Below are positions 35,456 to 44,994 of a DNA stretch of 64,000 bases, piece after piece. Source of the DNA: Candidatus Villigracilis saccharophilus (lineage in GTDB: Bacteria; Chloroflexota; Anaerolineae; Anaerolineales; Villigracilaceae). Position 1 is the stretch's first letter. Every line of letters starts with the position of its first letter. The stretch is from positions 124,001-188,000 of the forward strand of contig JADJNA010000048.1 in the NCBI GenBank assembly GCA_016709305.1. The letters are read 5' to 3'. Below the pieces are notes generated by a model, which was given only the letters and a program-made list of their open reading frames with translations, made no database searches and was not told the origin of the DNA. Both the position numbers and the translations under genes were made by a program.

Positions 35456-35500
35456 TTTTTTCCTTTCATATTATGTAAATGATTATACTGTTAAAGGGAA

Positions 35501-35521
35501 GTGCCCGGAAAACCCGGGCAC
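35501..35521 (-). terminator. Terminator-like hairpin after copy 5
   Basis: GTGCCCGG, a 5-base loop and CCGGGCAC on the minus strand, followed by TTCCCTTT. The stem is strong but the T-run is weak. It is placed 30 bases after the stop of the lipoprotein at 35551. Confidence 0.5.
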
Positions 35522-35550
35522 TCTCTATTAATGGATACTAATTTAATATA

Positions 35551-36507
35551 TTATGGGGCTGTACAGGCTATTGTGAAGTCTAATTTTCCAAAATCTTGAT
35601 TGTTGGGGGTGTTGACATAGATCCCTACAAAACTAGCCGTTCCATTCCAGACTGATCCCAGCGCCCAATCGTAATTAATGGACTGGGTGCCTGCTGCTGC
35701 AAAGGATAAGTTCGCGGGAGAATTGGTACCGCTTGAAGTTTTCCATGTATAGTTGACAGTGCCGGCCGCGTTAGTCGTGATGTTGGCTGTAACCCGGGGA
35801 CAGTTGGTGTGGCCTGCGTCGTTCCATGTGCTGAGTACGTAGGTGACACTGGTAACCGCGAACGCAGGCGCGGAGGTATTTGTCGCGGTCGCCGGACTCT
35901 GTACTTTTATATCCACATAGAAAGTTTTTCCCCCGCTGCCGTTGACGATCGGAACGAGGACACTCCCATTGGTTACGATGCGCCAATATCCGCGATAGTT
36001 ACCGGCTGTCGCGGGCGCGGTAAGGGCAACTTCAAGGTCTACTTCCTGACCCGGGTTTAAGGCGCTGATCGGTTTTGTGGCGGGGCCGCTCATCGCGTCG
36101 CCGCTGTCAAATACCAGCGAGAAACCATTCCAGACACAGGATCCAATATTCTTGATGCGCCATTTTTTGGTGAAAGCCTGGCTGGGCGTCATGACGGTCC
36201 CGTCAGGGATGGTAACATCTGTAATGAATTGAGCCACGTTGCAATTGGTTGTAGGGGTCGCAACCGGGGTGTTTGTATTGATAACCACCGGGATCGGGGT
36301 AAGTGTCGGAATTGAGGGGAGCGGTGTGACGCTCGGGACCGGGACAGCCCCGCCCGCAGGTGTCGCGCTTAACAGCGCCTCGACGGTTTGCGCAACAGCG
36401 GTCTGACTCATTTGTTCTTCTTGATCTATTTTTGCTGGCAAATTACACGCACTCAGAAATAAAGCAATAATGATCAACAGGTTAAAAAGGCGTAATTTAG
36501 ATTTCAT
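35551..36507 (-). CDS. Lipoprotein with NBR1-like Ig domain, copy 5
   Basis: 318 residues. Lipobox LFLSAC, helix with QTAVAQTVEALLS, linker, then the Ig domain TKKWRIKNIGSCVWNGFSL to GNYRGYWRIVTNG with the Cys pair. A second domain follows (VTSVTYVLSTWNDAGHTNC, NYTWKTSSGTN), like that of copy 4. The ATG has GAAGGAGAAG upstream. The first gene of the lipoprotein array; a nearby TTGAAC lies about 55 bases upstream as a possible -35. Copies 4 and 5 look like a recent pair. Confidence 0.83.
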   Translation of the reverse strand: MKSKLRLFNLLIIIALFLSACNLPAKIDQEEQMSQTAVAQTVEALLSATPAGGAVPVPSVTPLPSIPTLTPIPVVINTNTPVATPTTNCNVAQFITDVTIPDGTVMTPSQAFTKKWRIKNIGSCVWNGFSLVFDSGDAMSGPATKPISALNPGQEVDLEVALTAPATAGNYRGYWRIVTNGSVLVPIVNGSGGKTFYVDIKVQSPATATNTSAPAFAVTSVTYVLSTWNDAGHTNCPRVTANITTNAAGTVNYTWKTSSGTNSPANLSFAAAGTQSINYDWALGSVWNGTASFVGIYVNTPNNQDFGKLDFTIACTAP

Positions 36508-36584
36508 GATTTTCTTCTCCTTCGTAGTGAAAGTATTTTACCGCAGGTCAGGGTTCAAGCGATCCCCCGCTTTTCTTAGGAAAT

Positions 36585-36612
36585 AAAAACAGGAACTGCG
36601 AGAGTTCCTGTT
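36585..36612 (-). terminator. Terminator of the nucleoside-type ABC operon
   Basis: On the minus strand AACAGGAACT, a 5-base loop, AGTTCCTGTT and then TTTATTT. A 10-bp perfect stem 42 bases beyond the ABC ATPase stop codon. Confidence 0.8.
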
Positions 36613-36653
36613 TGAGTCGGGTTGGGTTTTGAGTTGAGAGCGAGGGGTATCGG

Positions 36654-38184
36654 TTATTGCGCCGTTTCCACGTGCGCGCCAGCCATCCACAAGCCGAGTT
36701 GTTCGCGGGTGGTTTTCTTCGCTTCGACAACCGCCACGATCTGACCGCGGTACATGACCGCGATGCGGTCTGAGAGCGCCATGATCTCGTCCAGTTCAGC
36801 GGAGATGAGCAGGACTGCCACGCCGCGGTCGCGCATTTTGATGATCTCGCTGTGGATGTATTCGATCGAGCCGACGTCCAGACCGCGCGTGGGCTGGTTC
36901 GCGATGACAAGTTTTACATTGCCGCGGCTGAGTTCGCGCGCCACGATCACCTTTTGCTGGTTGCCGCCGGAGAGTTTGCCGGCATTTACGAACGGAGAGG
37001 GTGTGCGCACATCGAAGGCGCTGATCAATTTACGCGCATTTTCATCGAGGGCTTTGGGTTGAATGACTCCGCGTGAACTGAATGGCGCGCGGTAATAATC
37101 ACACAATGCCATATTATCCGCGACGCTGTAGGAGAGCACCAATCCATGCCTCTGGCGGTCTTCGGGGATGTGCCCGAGACCGGCTTCAGTAATGACCCGC
37201 GGCCGTTTACCGGTCAGGTCTTTCCCGTCAATGGTTACTTTTCCAGCGGTGGGGGAACGCAGGCCGGTTAATGCCTCTGAGAGTTCGGTCTGTCCGTTGC
37301 CCTGCACGCCCGCGATTCCAAGCACTTCGCCGCCGCGCACTGTGAACGAGACATTGTGTACTGTTTCCAGGTCGCGTTGGTCCCGGACGGATAGGCCTTC
37401 CACTTTTAGGATCTCAGTCGCTGCTTCGTGATCTTCCTTGTCCACAGTCAGGATGACCTGACGGCCGACCATCATATTGGCTAGTTGAGCAGAATCGGTC
37501 TCAGCGGGGTTGACAGTGTTGATCACACGTCCCGCGCGCATGACCGTGATGCGGTCTGCCACAGCAAGAACTTCTTTTAATTTGTGTGTGATGAAGATGA
37601 TCGAAACGCCGCGCGCGGTCAAGTCACGCATAATGCGGAAGAGGTCTTCAGCTTCCTGCGGAGTCAGCACTGCGGTCGGCTCATCCAGGATGACGATCTC
37701 TGCGTTGCGATACAAGGTTTTTACGATCTCAACGCGCTGTTGAATGCCGACTGGCAGGGGACCCAGGGGCGTTCGGGTCGACATCCAGTCCGTATTGTTT
37801 GGATATTTCATTTATTTTCGCCGCGACAGTCGCGCGGTCAAGGGAACCGTTTTTGACAGTTTCATCGCCGAGCATGACATTTTCCGCAACGGTAAAGACC
37901 GGGATGAGCATGAAGTGCTGATGCACCATGCCGATGCCGAGTGCGATCGAGTCGTTTGGCGAAAGGATCGTGGCAATCTTTCCATTGACTTTGATCTCGC
38001 CTTTATCCGGATTGTGCAGTCCGTACAACAGATTCATCAATGTGCTTTTGCCGGCTCCGTTCTCTCCGAGCAAGGCGTGAATCTCGCCTTTGCGAAGATC
38101 GAAGTTAACGTTGTCGTTGGCGAGCACGCCGGGAAATTGTTTGGTGATGCCTTTGGCCTCAAGGACGATATTGGGTTCAGTCAT
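36654..38184 (-). CDS. Nucleoside-type ABC transporter ATP-binding protein (NupO/YufO-like, frameshifted)
   Basis: Two nucleotide-binding domains in one protein of about 510 residues, broken by a one-base shift. The 5' part (to 37729) has Walker A GENGAGKST. The 3' part resumes with GPLPVGIQQRVEIVK, Walker B ILDEPTAVL, and a second domain with LSGGNQQKVIVARELS and NQPTRGLD in place of a standard Walker B Glu, which is normal in this family. The break lies at the G-runs 37757-37769. It follows the permease at 38194 by 9 bases. It powers import of nucleosides or related compounds with the two permeases and BMP proteins. Confidence 0.9.
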
Positions 38185-38193
38185 GGCGGTCTC

Positions 38194-39306
38194 CTATTTC
38201 TCGTATGGAACGCCATCTGCGGCGGGCGGGGTGGTCTTGCCGATAATGCCCGTTAGGATGAACATGGTAAGGATATAGGGAGTGAGCCCGACGATATAGG
38301 ATTCCTGCAGGAATGCCCAGTTTGGCGGAATGACATCGCGATATATCTGCATATTGATCAGCAGGGCTTGTGATGCGCCAAATACTAGCGCGGCCGCCCA
38401 CGCGCCAATGGGAGTCCAGTTACCGAAGATCATCGCGGCGAGTGAAATGAAACCGCGTCCGTTCGTCAGCATCGGCTCAAAGGATGGGACAGACTCGATC
38501 GTGAAGTATGCGCCCGCCAGCCCGGCGAACATGCCGCCGATGACTACGTTGGCGTAACGCATTTTCGAAACATTGATACCGACCGTATCCGCGGCTTTGG
38601 GGTGTTCACCAACAGCCCGTGTACGCAGACCCCATTTTGTGTTGAATAAAATATAGTGTGAGAGGAAAACCAGCAGGATGGCGCCCATCGCGATCGGCTT
38701 TTGATCAAAGACACGATTGATCGCCTGCACATTTTGTAAACAGACTTCAGAAGATCCGCAGATCGAGGTGAATAATTCTGTAATGGGAATGTGAATGGTC
38801 GGTAAAACGCCAGGGGAACTGGGAACGCTCCCGCCAAAGACGCTGCCTTTTCCAAAGAATAATTGTCGATTTAAAAAGCCCGTTAACCCGATGGCAAGAA
38901 TATTAATGACTGTACCGCCGATGATCTGGTCCACTTTAAAAGTAATCGAGAGCATCGCGTGCAGCAGTGCCATCAATCCGCCGGTGATGATCGCAAAAAA
39001 CACGCCGAGTGCGATACTGATGCCTGCCGCAAGACCAAAGATATGGAACATATAGATCGCGCCCAGCCAGCCAAAGAAGGCTGCGGTCAGCATCATGCCT
39101 TCAATGCCAATGTTGACGACGCCGGCTCGTTCACAATATACGCCGGAAAGCGCGCCAAGGGTCAATGGTGTTGCCACGGCAATGGTTGTAGCCAGCATGC
39201 TGGTGATGATCAACAAGGGCGGTTGTTTTACCTGCCCGACCATGACAACCACACCAAAGAGAACGGTAATAATCAGTGCAATAAAACCAAATCGTTTCCA
39301 GTCCAT
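38194..39306 (-). CDS. Nucleoside-type ABC transporter permease (NupQ/YufQ-like)
   Basis: 370 residues, about nine helices, of the BPD_transp_2 family. GALSGVYCERAGVVNIGIEG is the conserved segment near the N-terminus, matching the E-R-x-G-V-x-N-I-G-x-E-G signature of simple-sugar/nucleoside permeases. RAVGEHPKAADTVGI is the EAA-like coupling region. It starts 9 bases after the partner permease gene and is followed after 9 bases by the ATPase gene. Works in the cytoplasmic membrane. Confidence 0.93.
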   Translation of the reverse strand: MDWKRFGFIALIITVLFGVVVMVGQVKQPPLLIITSMLATTIAVATPLTLGALSGVYCERAGVVNIGIEGMMLTAAFFGWLGAIYMFHIFGLAAGISIALGVFFAIITGGLMALLHAMLSITFKVDQIIGGTVINILAIGLTGFLNRQLFFGKGSVFGGSVPSSPGVLPTIHIPITELFTSICGSSEVCLQNVQAINRVFDQKPIAMGAILLVFLSHYILFNTKWGLRTRAVGEHPKAADTVGINVSKMRYANVVIGGMFAGLAGAYFTIESVPSFEPMLTNGRGFISLAAMIFGNWTPIGAWAAALVFGASQALLINMQIYRDVIPPNWAFLQESYIVGLTPYILTMFILTGIIGKTTPPAADGVPYEK

Positions 39307-39315
39307 GTCTGTCTC

Positions 39316-40443
39316 CTAGCCTCCCCAGCCGCGGGTGAGTACGACGCGTTCGCCCTTGGATTTGATGCGGTAGATGTAGCGCACGATCGCATCCGCCGCC
39401 ACAAAGAGCAGGATCAGCGCCTGGATCATGGAGATCAAGTCCACCGGCATCTGTGTCAGGAATTGCATACGGGTCGCACCGTTGCGCATGGCTGCAAAAA
39501 GGAAGGAAGCCAGAACAATTCCCAGCGGATGCGATTTGCCGAGCAGGGCAATTGCAATGGCATCAAAGCCATACCCGACTGAAAAGCCAAGTTCGTGGCG
39601 ATAATTCAAACCTGTTACTTCGATCGAGCCGGCCAGACCCGCCAGCATGCCGGAAAGCAGCATGGTAATGATGATTGTGCGTTTGACGTTAATGCCTGCG
39701 TATTGCGCCGCATCCGGGTTCAATCCCACGGTGCGGATCTCAAAGCCGAGTGTCGTTTTGTTAAGCAGCCACCAGATCAGGAATGCCACCAGCAATGCCA
39801 GCACAAAACCCCAGTGGATGCGCAGCCCGTCGAAGATGGCTGGCAGGCGCGCGCTGTCCGCGATCAGCGGAGTGCGCGCGATCACATTGGTTGGACTCCG
39901 GTCTTTCATCACGCCGTTCAGCAGGAACGAAGTCGTGTTCAAAGCAATGTAGTTCATCATGATCGTGTTGATAACTTCATGGCCGCCCGTATATGCTTTT
40001 AGCACCCCGACAATCGCCGCCCAAATTCCACCCGTCAACATGCCGACGAGGATGGCCAATGGCAGGTGGATATAGATCGGCAGGTCAAAGCCCAGCCACT
40101 CCGGCGGGGCGTAGCCGATCAATGCTGAAAAAACAGCGCCAACCGCCAATTGCCCTTCCGCTCCAATATTGAACAATCCGCCTTTAAATGCCAGTGCTAC
40201 TGCCAATCCTGCAAAAATATATGGAGTTGCCCACACGGCCGTTTCGCTCAAGGCTTTTGTCGAACCAAACGAACCCTGGATCAAGCCCTTATAGGCTAAA
40301 AATGGATCTCCGCCTACAAATCTGATGATAAGGCCGCCAAGTACTACAGCGGTCAGAATGGCAAGAAATGGAACAAGACTTGCATCTGAAATGGACTGTA
40401 ATATTTTTTTGATCGGCGAATTTGACTGCTTTTCTGATTGCAT
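39316..40443 (-). CDS. Nucleoside-type ABC transporter permease (NupP/YufP-like)
   Basis: 375 residues with eight to ten helices. GGLFNIGAEGQLAVGAVFSA is the family signature and RTVGLNPDAAQYAGI the ATPase-coupling segment. It pairs with the permease at 38194 to form the membrane channel. The start ATG follows the cluster's internal terminator (40554-40585) by about 110 bases, so the membrane genes are probably made at a lower level than the binding protein. Confidence 0.93.
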   Translation of the reverse strand: MQSEKQSNSPIKKILQSISDASLVPFLAILTAVVLGGLIIRFVGGDPFLAYKGLIQGSFGSTKALSETAVWATPYIFAGLAVALAFKGGLFNIGAEGQLAVGAVFSALIGYAPPEWLGFDLPIYIHLPLAILVGMLTGGIWAAIVGVLKAYTGGHEVINTIMMNYIALNTTSFLLNGVMKDRSPTNVIARTPLIADSARLPAIFDGLRIHWGFVLALLVAFLIWWLLNKTTLGFEIRTVGLNPDAAQYAGINVKRTIIITMLLSGMLAGLAGSIEVTGLNYRHELGFSVGYGFDAIAIALLGKSHPLGIVLASFLFAAMRNGATRMQFLTQMPVDLISMIQALILLFVAADAIVRYIYRIKSKGERVVLTRGWGG

Positions 40444-40553
40444 CCTTCGCTCCAGTGGAACTTGTGAATTGTAGTGCGATTATATCAAACAAGTCCTTTG
40501 TTCCATGTGAAAGTCGTTGGCGAAAACTCTGGTTGATATTGGATTTAAATCAA

Positions 40554-40585
40554 AAAGGGAAAGAGACGCAAGTCTCTTTCCCTTT
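40554..40585 (-). terminator. Partial terminator between binding protein and permeases
   Basis: A perfect 14-bp stem AAAGGGAAAGAGAC with a 4-base loop and a T-rich flank on the minus strand. It lies 21 bases beyond the BMP stop and within the operon, the usual position for a hairpin that lowers permease expression relative to the binding protein. Confidence 0.75.
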
Positions 40586-40606
40586 AATATCATGCGAAGT
40601 TGTAAA

Positions 40607-41677
40607 TTAAGGCTTCACAGGAGGAACATTGGTCTTGATGGAACCATCGAGCAGACCAGTGTTGATCTTTTCCATTTCAGCTTTGACATCGGCAGGAACT
40701 TTGCTGTCAAGATCGTGGAAAGGAGCATAACCAGCTGAACCAAAGGCATTGCCGCCCTTGATGGAGCCGTCTTTGGCCTTGACGAGCAGATCGGCAACAC
40801 CGGGGGTGATCATCTTCATCGCGCTGGAGAGCATGCGCGGAGCAGCTTCGGTCAAGGTCAGATATTGGTCGGTGTCCACGCCGATGCCATAAGCACCAGC
40901 CTGGGCGGCGGCGGTGACTGCACCGTTACCGGTCAAACCACCACAACCGAAGATCGAATCCGCGCCCTGATCCATCATGGACTTGGCGGTCTGAGCGCCC
41001 CATTCGGGATCGGTGAAGGTCTTGTCGAAGCCCACATCGCTGTGGTACACAACGAATACTTCAGTGGTTGTGCCTTTGACGCCATCCGCATAAGCGGCGC
41101 CGGCTTTGTAGCCTTCGCCAAAGCGCCAGACTGGGGGAACGACATCGGTACCGCAAACGGCGCCGATCTTGCCGCTCTCAGACATCATCGCGGCGAGAGC
41201 GCCAACGAGGAAGCCGGCGTTATCTTCGGGGAAGTTAAGACCGGTGTGGTTGGCAACATCGTTGGCCGCATCGGTATCGTATTCCCAGTCAAGGAACTGA
41301 TCTACGCCAATGAACTTAATATTGGGGTAGGCCAGAGCCGCTGCGCCGGTCGCTTCACCAAGACCAAAACCAACGGTCACGATCGCATCGTAGCCGGCGT
41401 CAGCAAAGGTGCTGATGTTCTTGGCATAATCCTTGGCATCGGCGGTCTCAATGAATTGGACTACATCAGCCACGCCGTCTGTATTGGACTTCTGAACGCC
41501 TTCCCATGCAGACTGGTTGAAGGACTTGTCATTGATCTTGCCTACATCGGTTACGAGACCTACGCAGAAGACTTCTGCCTTTGTGCAGTCTTCAGCAGTG
41601 GGTGCGCTGGCACCGCAAGCTGTGAGGACCATCGAAGCGACGATCAACAAAGCCATAACAAAATACAGTTTTTTCAT
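40607..41677 (-). CDS. BMP-family nucleoside-binding lipoprotein
   Basis: 356 residues. Lipobox VLTAC at the N-terminus, then VCFVGL-like LVTDVGKINDKSFNQSAW, the signature of the Bmp family (PnrA, TmpC, MED). Later segments NAGFLVGALAAMMSES and WGAQTAKSMMDQGADSIF are typical. It should bind purine nucleosides or related ligands outside the membrane for the ABC importer downstream. The start has a GGAG site, and a good sigma-70 promoter lies about 70 bases upstream. Confidence 0.93.
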   Translation of the reverse strand: MKKLYFVMALLIVASMVLTACGASAPTAEDCTKAEVFCVGLVTDVGKINDKSFNQSAWEGVQKSNTDGVADVVQFIETADAKDYAKNISTFADAGYDAIVTVGFGLGEATGAAALAYPNIKFIGVDQFLDWEYDTDAANDVANHTGLNFPEDNAGFLVGALAAMMSESGKIGAVCGTDVVPPVWRFGEGYKAGAAYADGVKGTTTEVFVVYHSDVGFDKTFTDPEWGAQTAKSMMDQGADSIFGCGGLTGNGAVTAAAQAGAYGIGVDTDQYLTLTEAAPRMLSSAMKMITPGVADLLVKAKDGSIKGGNAFGSAGYAPFHDLDSKVPADVKAEMEKINTGLLDGSIKTNVPPVKP

Positions 41678-41746
41678 TTTCTTCTCCTAGAAGAGTAAGG
41701 GTTTTACGGCTGCTGCCATGATCGGCAGGAACCTTACGACTTCGCA

Positions 41747-41775
41747 AGTATAAATCCTTAATTTTTATTGTGCAA
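41747..41775 (-). promoter_or_regulatory. Sigma-70-type promoter of the BMP gene
   Basis: On the minus strand TTGCAC (41770-41775), a 17-base spacer and TATACT (41747-41752). It lies about 70 bases upstream of the BMP start, after the second BMP gene. No riboswitch core is recognised in the leader. Confidence 0.6.
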
Positions 41776-41787
41776 GTCCGCACATTG

Positions 41788-42794
41788 TTAAGGCTTGGAA
41801 ATGGTTACATTCGTCATGATTTCCCCATTTAAAAGCGCCAAAAGCAAAGCGTCCAATTCCTGCGCCAAACTTTGCGGGAATTTCTGATCAAGGGGCATGT
41901 ACTTAATTTGACCTGGTCTCAACTCATTGATATTCCCGTCCCTCAGCAAGCGGATCATATTCTGCGCTTCGAAGCTGTTACTGCCCAAAACAGAGGTGAC
42001 TACACTTGATCTTGAGTTCCCAAAAAACTCAGCCTGGTCACGCTCTGTTCCAATGGCATGCACGTCCGTTTCAACCGCCGCTCTCAGCGTGCCCTGACCT
42101 GTTGCTCCGCCGGCAGCAAAGATCACATCCGCGCCGCGCTGAATTAACTTTTGCCCGGTTTCAAATCCCCAGGCTTCATCAATGAATAATTTTTCACTAT
42201 CCCCATTCTCGTTATAGATAACCTGTGCTTTGATATTTTTGTCTGCGTATTTCACGCCCGCGCGGAAGCCCTCACAGTATCTCCACATTGAATCTATGCC
42301 GGAAGTTTCGCACACCGCCCCGATGATCTGTGTTTTTGTAATGCGCGCCGCCAATACTCCCGCTAGAAATCCCATTTGATCTTCAGCATAAGTGACAGGG
42401 ATGAGGTTTGGGCGGGTTTCTTCCTGGGGTTGATTCATGCCAACAAAACCGAATCCGCATAACGGTCAGCGGAACGCAGCGTTTCATTGCGCAGGCCGAT
42501 CCCTGTGGTGAAGATCACGTCGAATCCTCTTTCAGCAAAGTAACTGATATTCTTTTCGTAATCGCGTGTGTCTACAGATTCTATATATGCAATCTGGTCA
42601 ACGAGATCATTTGCTTTGGATTTTTCTAGTCCAGCCCATGTATCCTGATTAACACCGTGGTCTTCAATGCCGGGAGTGTCTGTCACCAGCGCCGCGCAGA
42701 AAACCTCTTCACCAAAACAATCTGACGATCGCATGCAGGCGGAAACGCCCGACAATGCAATCGCCAGAATGAACCAACGCAGGAAAATTCTCAA
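41788..42794 (-). CDS. Second BMP-family binding lipoprotein (frameshifted)
   Basis: The 5' part (42794-42435) has lipobox SGVSAC, ALVTDTPGIEDHGVNQDTW and FDVIFTTGIGLRNE. The 3' part resumes near 42440 with GMNQPQEETRPNLIP, then MGFLAGVLAARITKT and WGFETGQKLIQRGADVIF. These align in order with the complete BMP at 40607, so the gene is one protein of about 335 residues, broken by one base near the A-run 42445-42448. Only about 110 bases separate it from the other BMP. It may bind a different nucleoside-like ligand for the same importer. Confidence 0.85.
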
Positions 42795-42812
42795 TTCCTA
42801 AATCCTAAATTG

Positions 42813-44060
42813 TTAACGTGTTGCTTCGCCGCGCTTTACTCCGAGCATCAACCATAATGCGATGAGCAGGAAGAGCGGGCTGGTCAACATGATGGTGTTG
42901 TATCTTTCACCGGTTAGGGTGACGAGTAGGCCGTTAAGGTTGGGCCCGACGATGGCTGAAAATGTGGAGAAGAGATAATACAATCCAGTGAATGTGCCGA
43001 CCCGCGCCAGATTTGTCAAATCCACTACCATGGGCAGGGAGTTAATGTTGATCATTGCCCATGCAATGCCGGCCGGCATCAGCAATAAACTGATGACATG
43101 CACATTGCCGAGCAGGGGCAGTTTGGCCACGGGTGCGGCGAGTGTGGCGGCAGGCAGGATGAATAGCCCGAAGATCAATGCTGCCATGCCTATGATGCCG
43201 GCTGAGATGGTGTTGCGCCGTCCGAGGCGGCTTCCGAGAATTCCAGCTGGTAACGCAAAAAGGACGAAGAATAGACCGAGATGCCCTGTCAGACGGCCTG
43301 CGTCTCCCTCGGACATGCCGACATATTTGGTGGCATATAAGGTAAGGAAGGCTTCAATGCCTGTGTAAGCGAGAAACCAGAAAAAGATGGCGAACAGAAT
43401 ACGCAACCCACTCTTGTCTTCATCGTTCATTAGTTCGCGCAGACTGGCGAGCATGTCAGGTTGTTTTTCAGCCTCTCCATATTGCTTCGGTTCTTTGATA
43501 AAGAGGAAGACCAGCAAAGCCGCCAGGATGGTCAGTCCGGAACCCATCCAGAACGGGAAGTTGACATTGATTTCATACAACGTGCTTCCGACCAATGAGG
43601 CAATGATCGTGCCTACGCCGCCCATCAGGTTGATGATGCCGTTAGCCTGTGAGCGATATTGTGATGGGGTAATGTCGGGCATTAGTGCCACGACCGGTGT
43701 GCGCCAGAAAGCCATGCTGAGCAAGAGGGTGCTGGTACATGCCACGAACAAGGGCAGGACGGATGCCAGTGGGATCAACCCGAAGACCAGTGCCCCGATC
43801 GGTGCGCCGATCAAAATGAACGGCATACGGCGCCCAATGGGCGTGCGCAAACGGTCTGACCAGGCTCCGACAGGCGGTTGAATGAAGATCGCCGCGATAT
43901 TATCGAGGGTCATGAAGAAGCCGATCAGGATCGGCGAGAGGTGGAACTTGTTAGCGAGGAAGAGCGGCACGAATGCGTTATAAACCGTCCAGATCACGCT
44001 TACACCAAAAAATCCAAAGCCGAGCAGGAAGATCTTTCCGTAGCTGAATTTTGTTGCCAT
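42813..44060 (-). CDS. MFS transporter (SLC45/sugar-cation-symporter-like)
   Basis: About 415 residues, 12 helices. SDRLRTPIGRRMPFILIGAP is the loop 2-3 motif seen in SLC45 and GPH-type sugar transporters. GTFTGLYYLFSTFSAIVGP lies in the C-terminal half. ATG 44060 has CGGAGGAAAT directly upstream; the longer start at 44099 lacks this. It is 18 bases upstream of the second BMP gene and on the same strand, so it may serve the same nutrient pathway. Substrate is inferred only. Confidence 0.85.
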   Translation of the reverse strand: MATKFSYGKIFLLGFGFFGVSVIWTVYNAFVPLFLANKFHLSPILIGFFMTLDNIAAIFIQPPVGAWSDRLRTPIGRRMPFILIGAPIGALVFGLIPLASVLPLFVACTSTLLLSMAFWRTPVVALMPDITPSQYRSQANGIINLMGGVGTIIASLVGSTLYEINVNFPFWMGSGLTILAALLVFLFIKEPKQYGEAEKQPDMLASLRELMNDEDKSGLRILFAIFFWFLAYTGIEAFLTLYATKYVGMSEGDAGRLTGHLGLFFVLFALPAGILGSRLGRRNTISAGIIGMAALIFGLFILPAATLAAPVAKLPLLGNVHVISLLLMPAGIAWAMININSLPMVVDLTNLARVGTFTGLYYLFSTFSAIVGPNLNGLLVTLTGERYNTIMLTSPLFLLIALWLMLGVKRGEATR

Positions 44061-44126
44061 ATTTCCTCCGTGTTTAATGTGTTGAAGGTCAAAGTTCAAA
44101 AAAAGTCAAAAGTCGAATTTCAAAGG

Positions 44127-44888
44127 TTATCCGACTTTTGACTTTAAACTTTCGATAAACTTCCTGTCTTGTTTATTCAATTCTACTTTCTCGAGCATGT
44201 CTGGTCTTTTGTTAAATGTTCTTAATAGCGATTGTTCTCGACGCCACCTGTCTATTTTTGCATGGTCGCCTGTCAGTAGTATGTCGGGTGTTTTCCAGCC
44301 GCGGAATTCCGGCGGGCGTGTGTAGTGCGGGTATTCCAGCAAGCCCGTGGCATGTGAGTCATCCTGCGCGCCGGTCGGGTCGCCCAGTACATCGGGCAGG
44401 AGTCTCGCGATGGCGTCGATCAGGATCAGCGCGGGAAGTTCTCCGCCGGTCAGCACATAATCCCCAATGGAGATCTCGTCTGTAACGAGATGTTCGCGGA
44501 TTCGTTCGTCAATGCCTTCGTAGCGTCCGCATACCAGGGCGATGTGCGGATGCTGAGAAAATTCCTGGGCGATGCTTTGGTTGAAGACGCGTCCCTGCGG
44601 GGTGAGCAGAATGATCGGGATGTTCGATGTAGGCTCGGGCTGAGTGGGATCAGGGTTTATTCCTAAAACAGTTTCTATGGCTTCGAAGACCGGCTCGGGC
44701 TTCATCACCATCCCGCCGCCGCCGCCGTAGGGAGTGTCGTCTGTGGTGTGATGTTTGTCGTGTGTATAATCGCGGATATTGTGGACGCGCACATTGATCA
44801 GGTCCCTTTCACGGGCGCGTTTGATAATGCTGGTTTCAAGGTAGGAGGGGAAAACTTCAGGCAAAAGGGTGAAGACATCAAATTGCAT
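44127..44888 (-). CDS. trmD: tRNA (guanine-N1)-methyltransferase
   Basis: 253 residues. DVFTLLPEVFPSYLETSII is the N-terminal SPOUT domain start. YGGGGGMVMKPEP, LVCGRYEGIDERI and SIGDYVLTGGELPALILID are the knot and cofactor-binding signatures. It methylates G37 of tRNAs with SAM. It is oriented away from the TPR gene at 44995, and it may be cotranscribed with the MFS gene 66 bases downstream. Confidence 0.97.
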   Translation of the reverse strand: MQFDVFTLLPEVFPSYLETSIIKRARERDLINVRVHNIRDYTHDKHHTTDDTPYGGGGGMVMKPEPVFEAIETVLGINPDPTQPEPTSNIPIILLTPQGRVFNQSIAQEFSQHPHIALVCGRYEGIDERIREHLVTDEISIGDYVLTGGELPALILIDAIARLLPDVLGDPTGAQDDSHATGLLEYPHYTRPPEFRGWKTPDILLTGDHAKIDRWRREQSLLRTFNKRPDMLEKVELNKQDRKFIESLKSKVG

Positions 44889-44958
44889 GGATGGATTTTA
44901 GCATAAAAAATTTTGAACATATTGATGTGAGAGGCAAATGAGAGATCGAAAGCCTTGC

Positions 44959-44988
44959 TTGACTGTGTTTTCCAAAAAATGGTAATAT
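44959..44988 (+). promoter_or_regulatory. Promoter upstream of the first TPR gene
   Basis: TTGACT (44959-44964), an 18-base spacer and TAATAT (44983-44988). The expected transcription start is at about 44995, where the first in-frame ATG lies, so the mRNA may be leaderless or the start may be the ATG at 45022. Confidence 0.6.
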
Positions 44989-44994
44989 GATTAC

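Noticed and set aside
40865..41698. A 277-codon + strand frame over the BMP gene
   Set aside because: Shadow of the BMP coding sequence; composition and motifs belong to the minus strand protein.
41678..41787. Possible purine riboswitch before the BMP gene
   Set aside because: No conserved riboswitch core can be found in the leader; only a promoter is visible.
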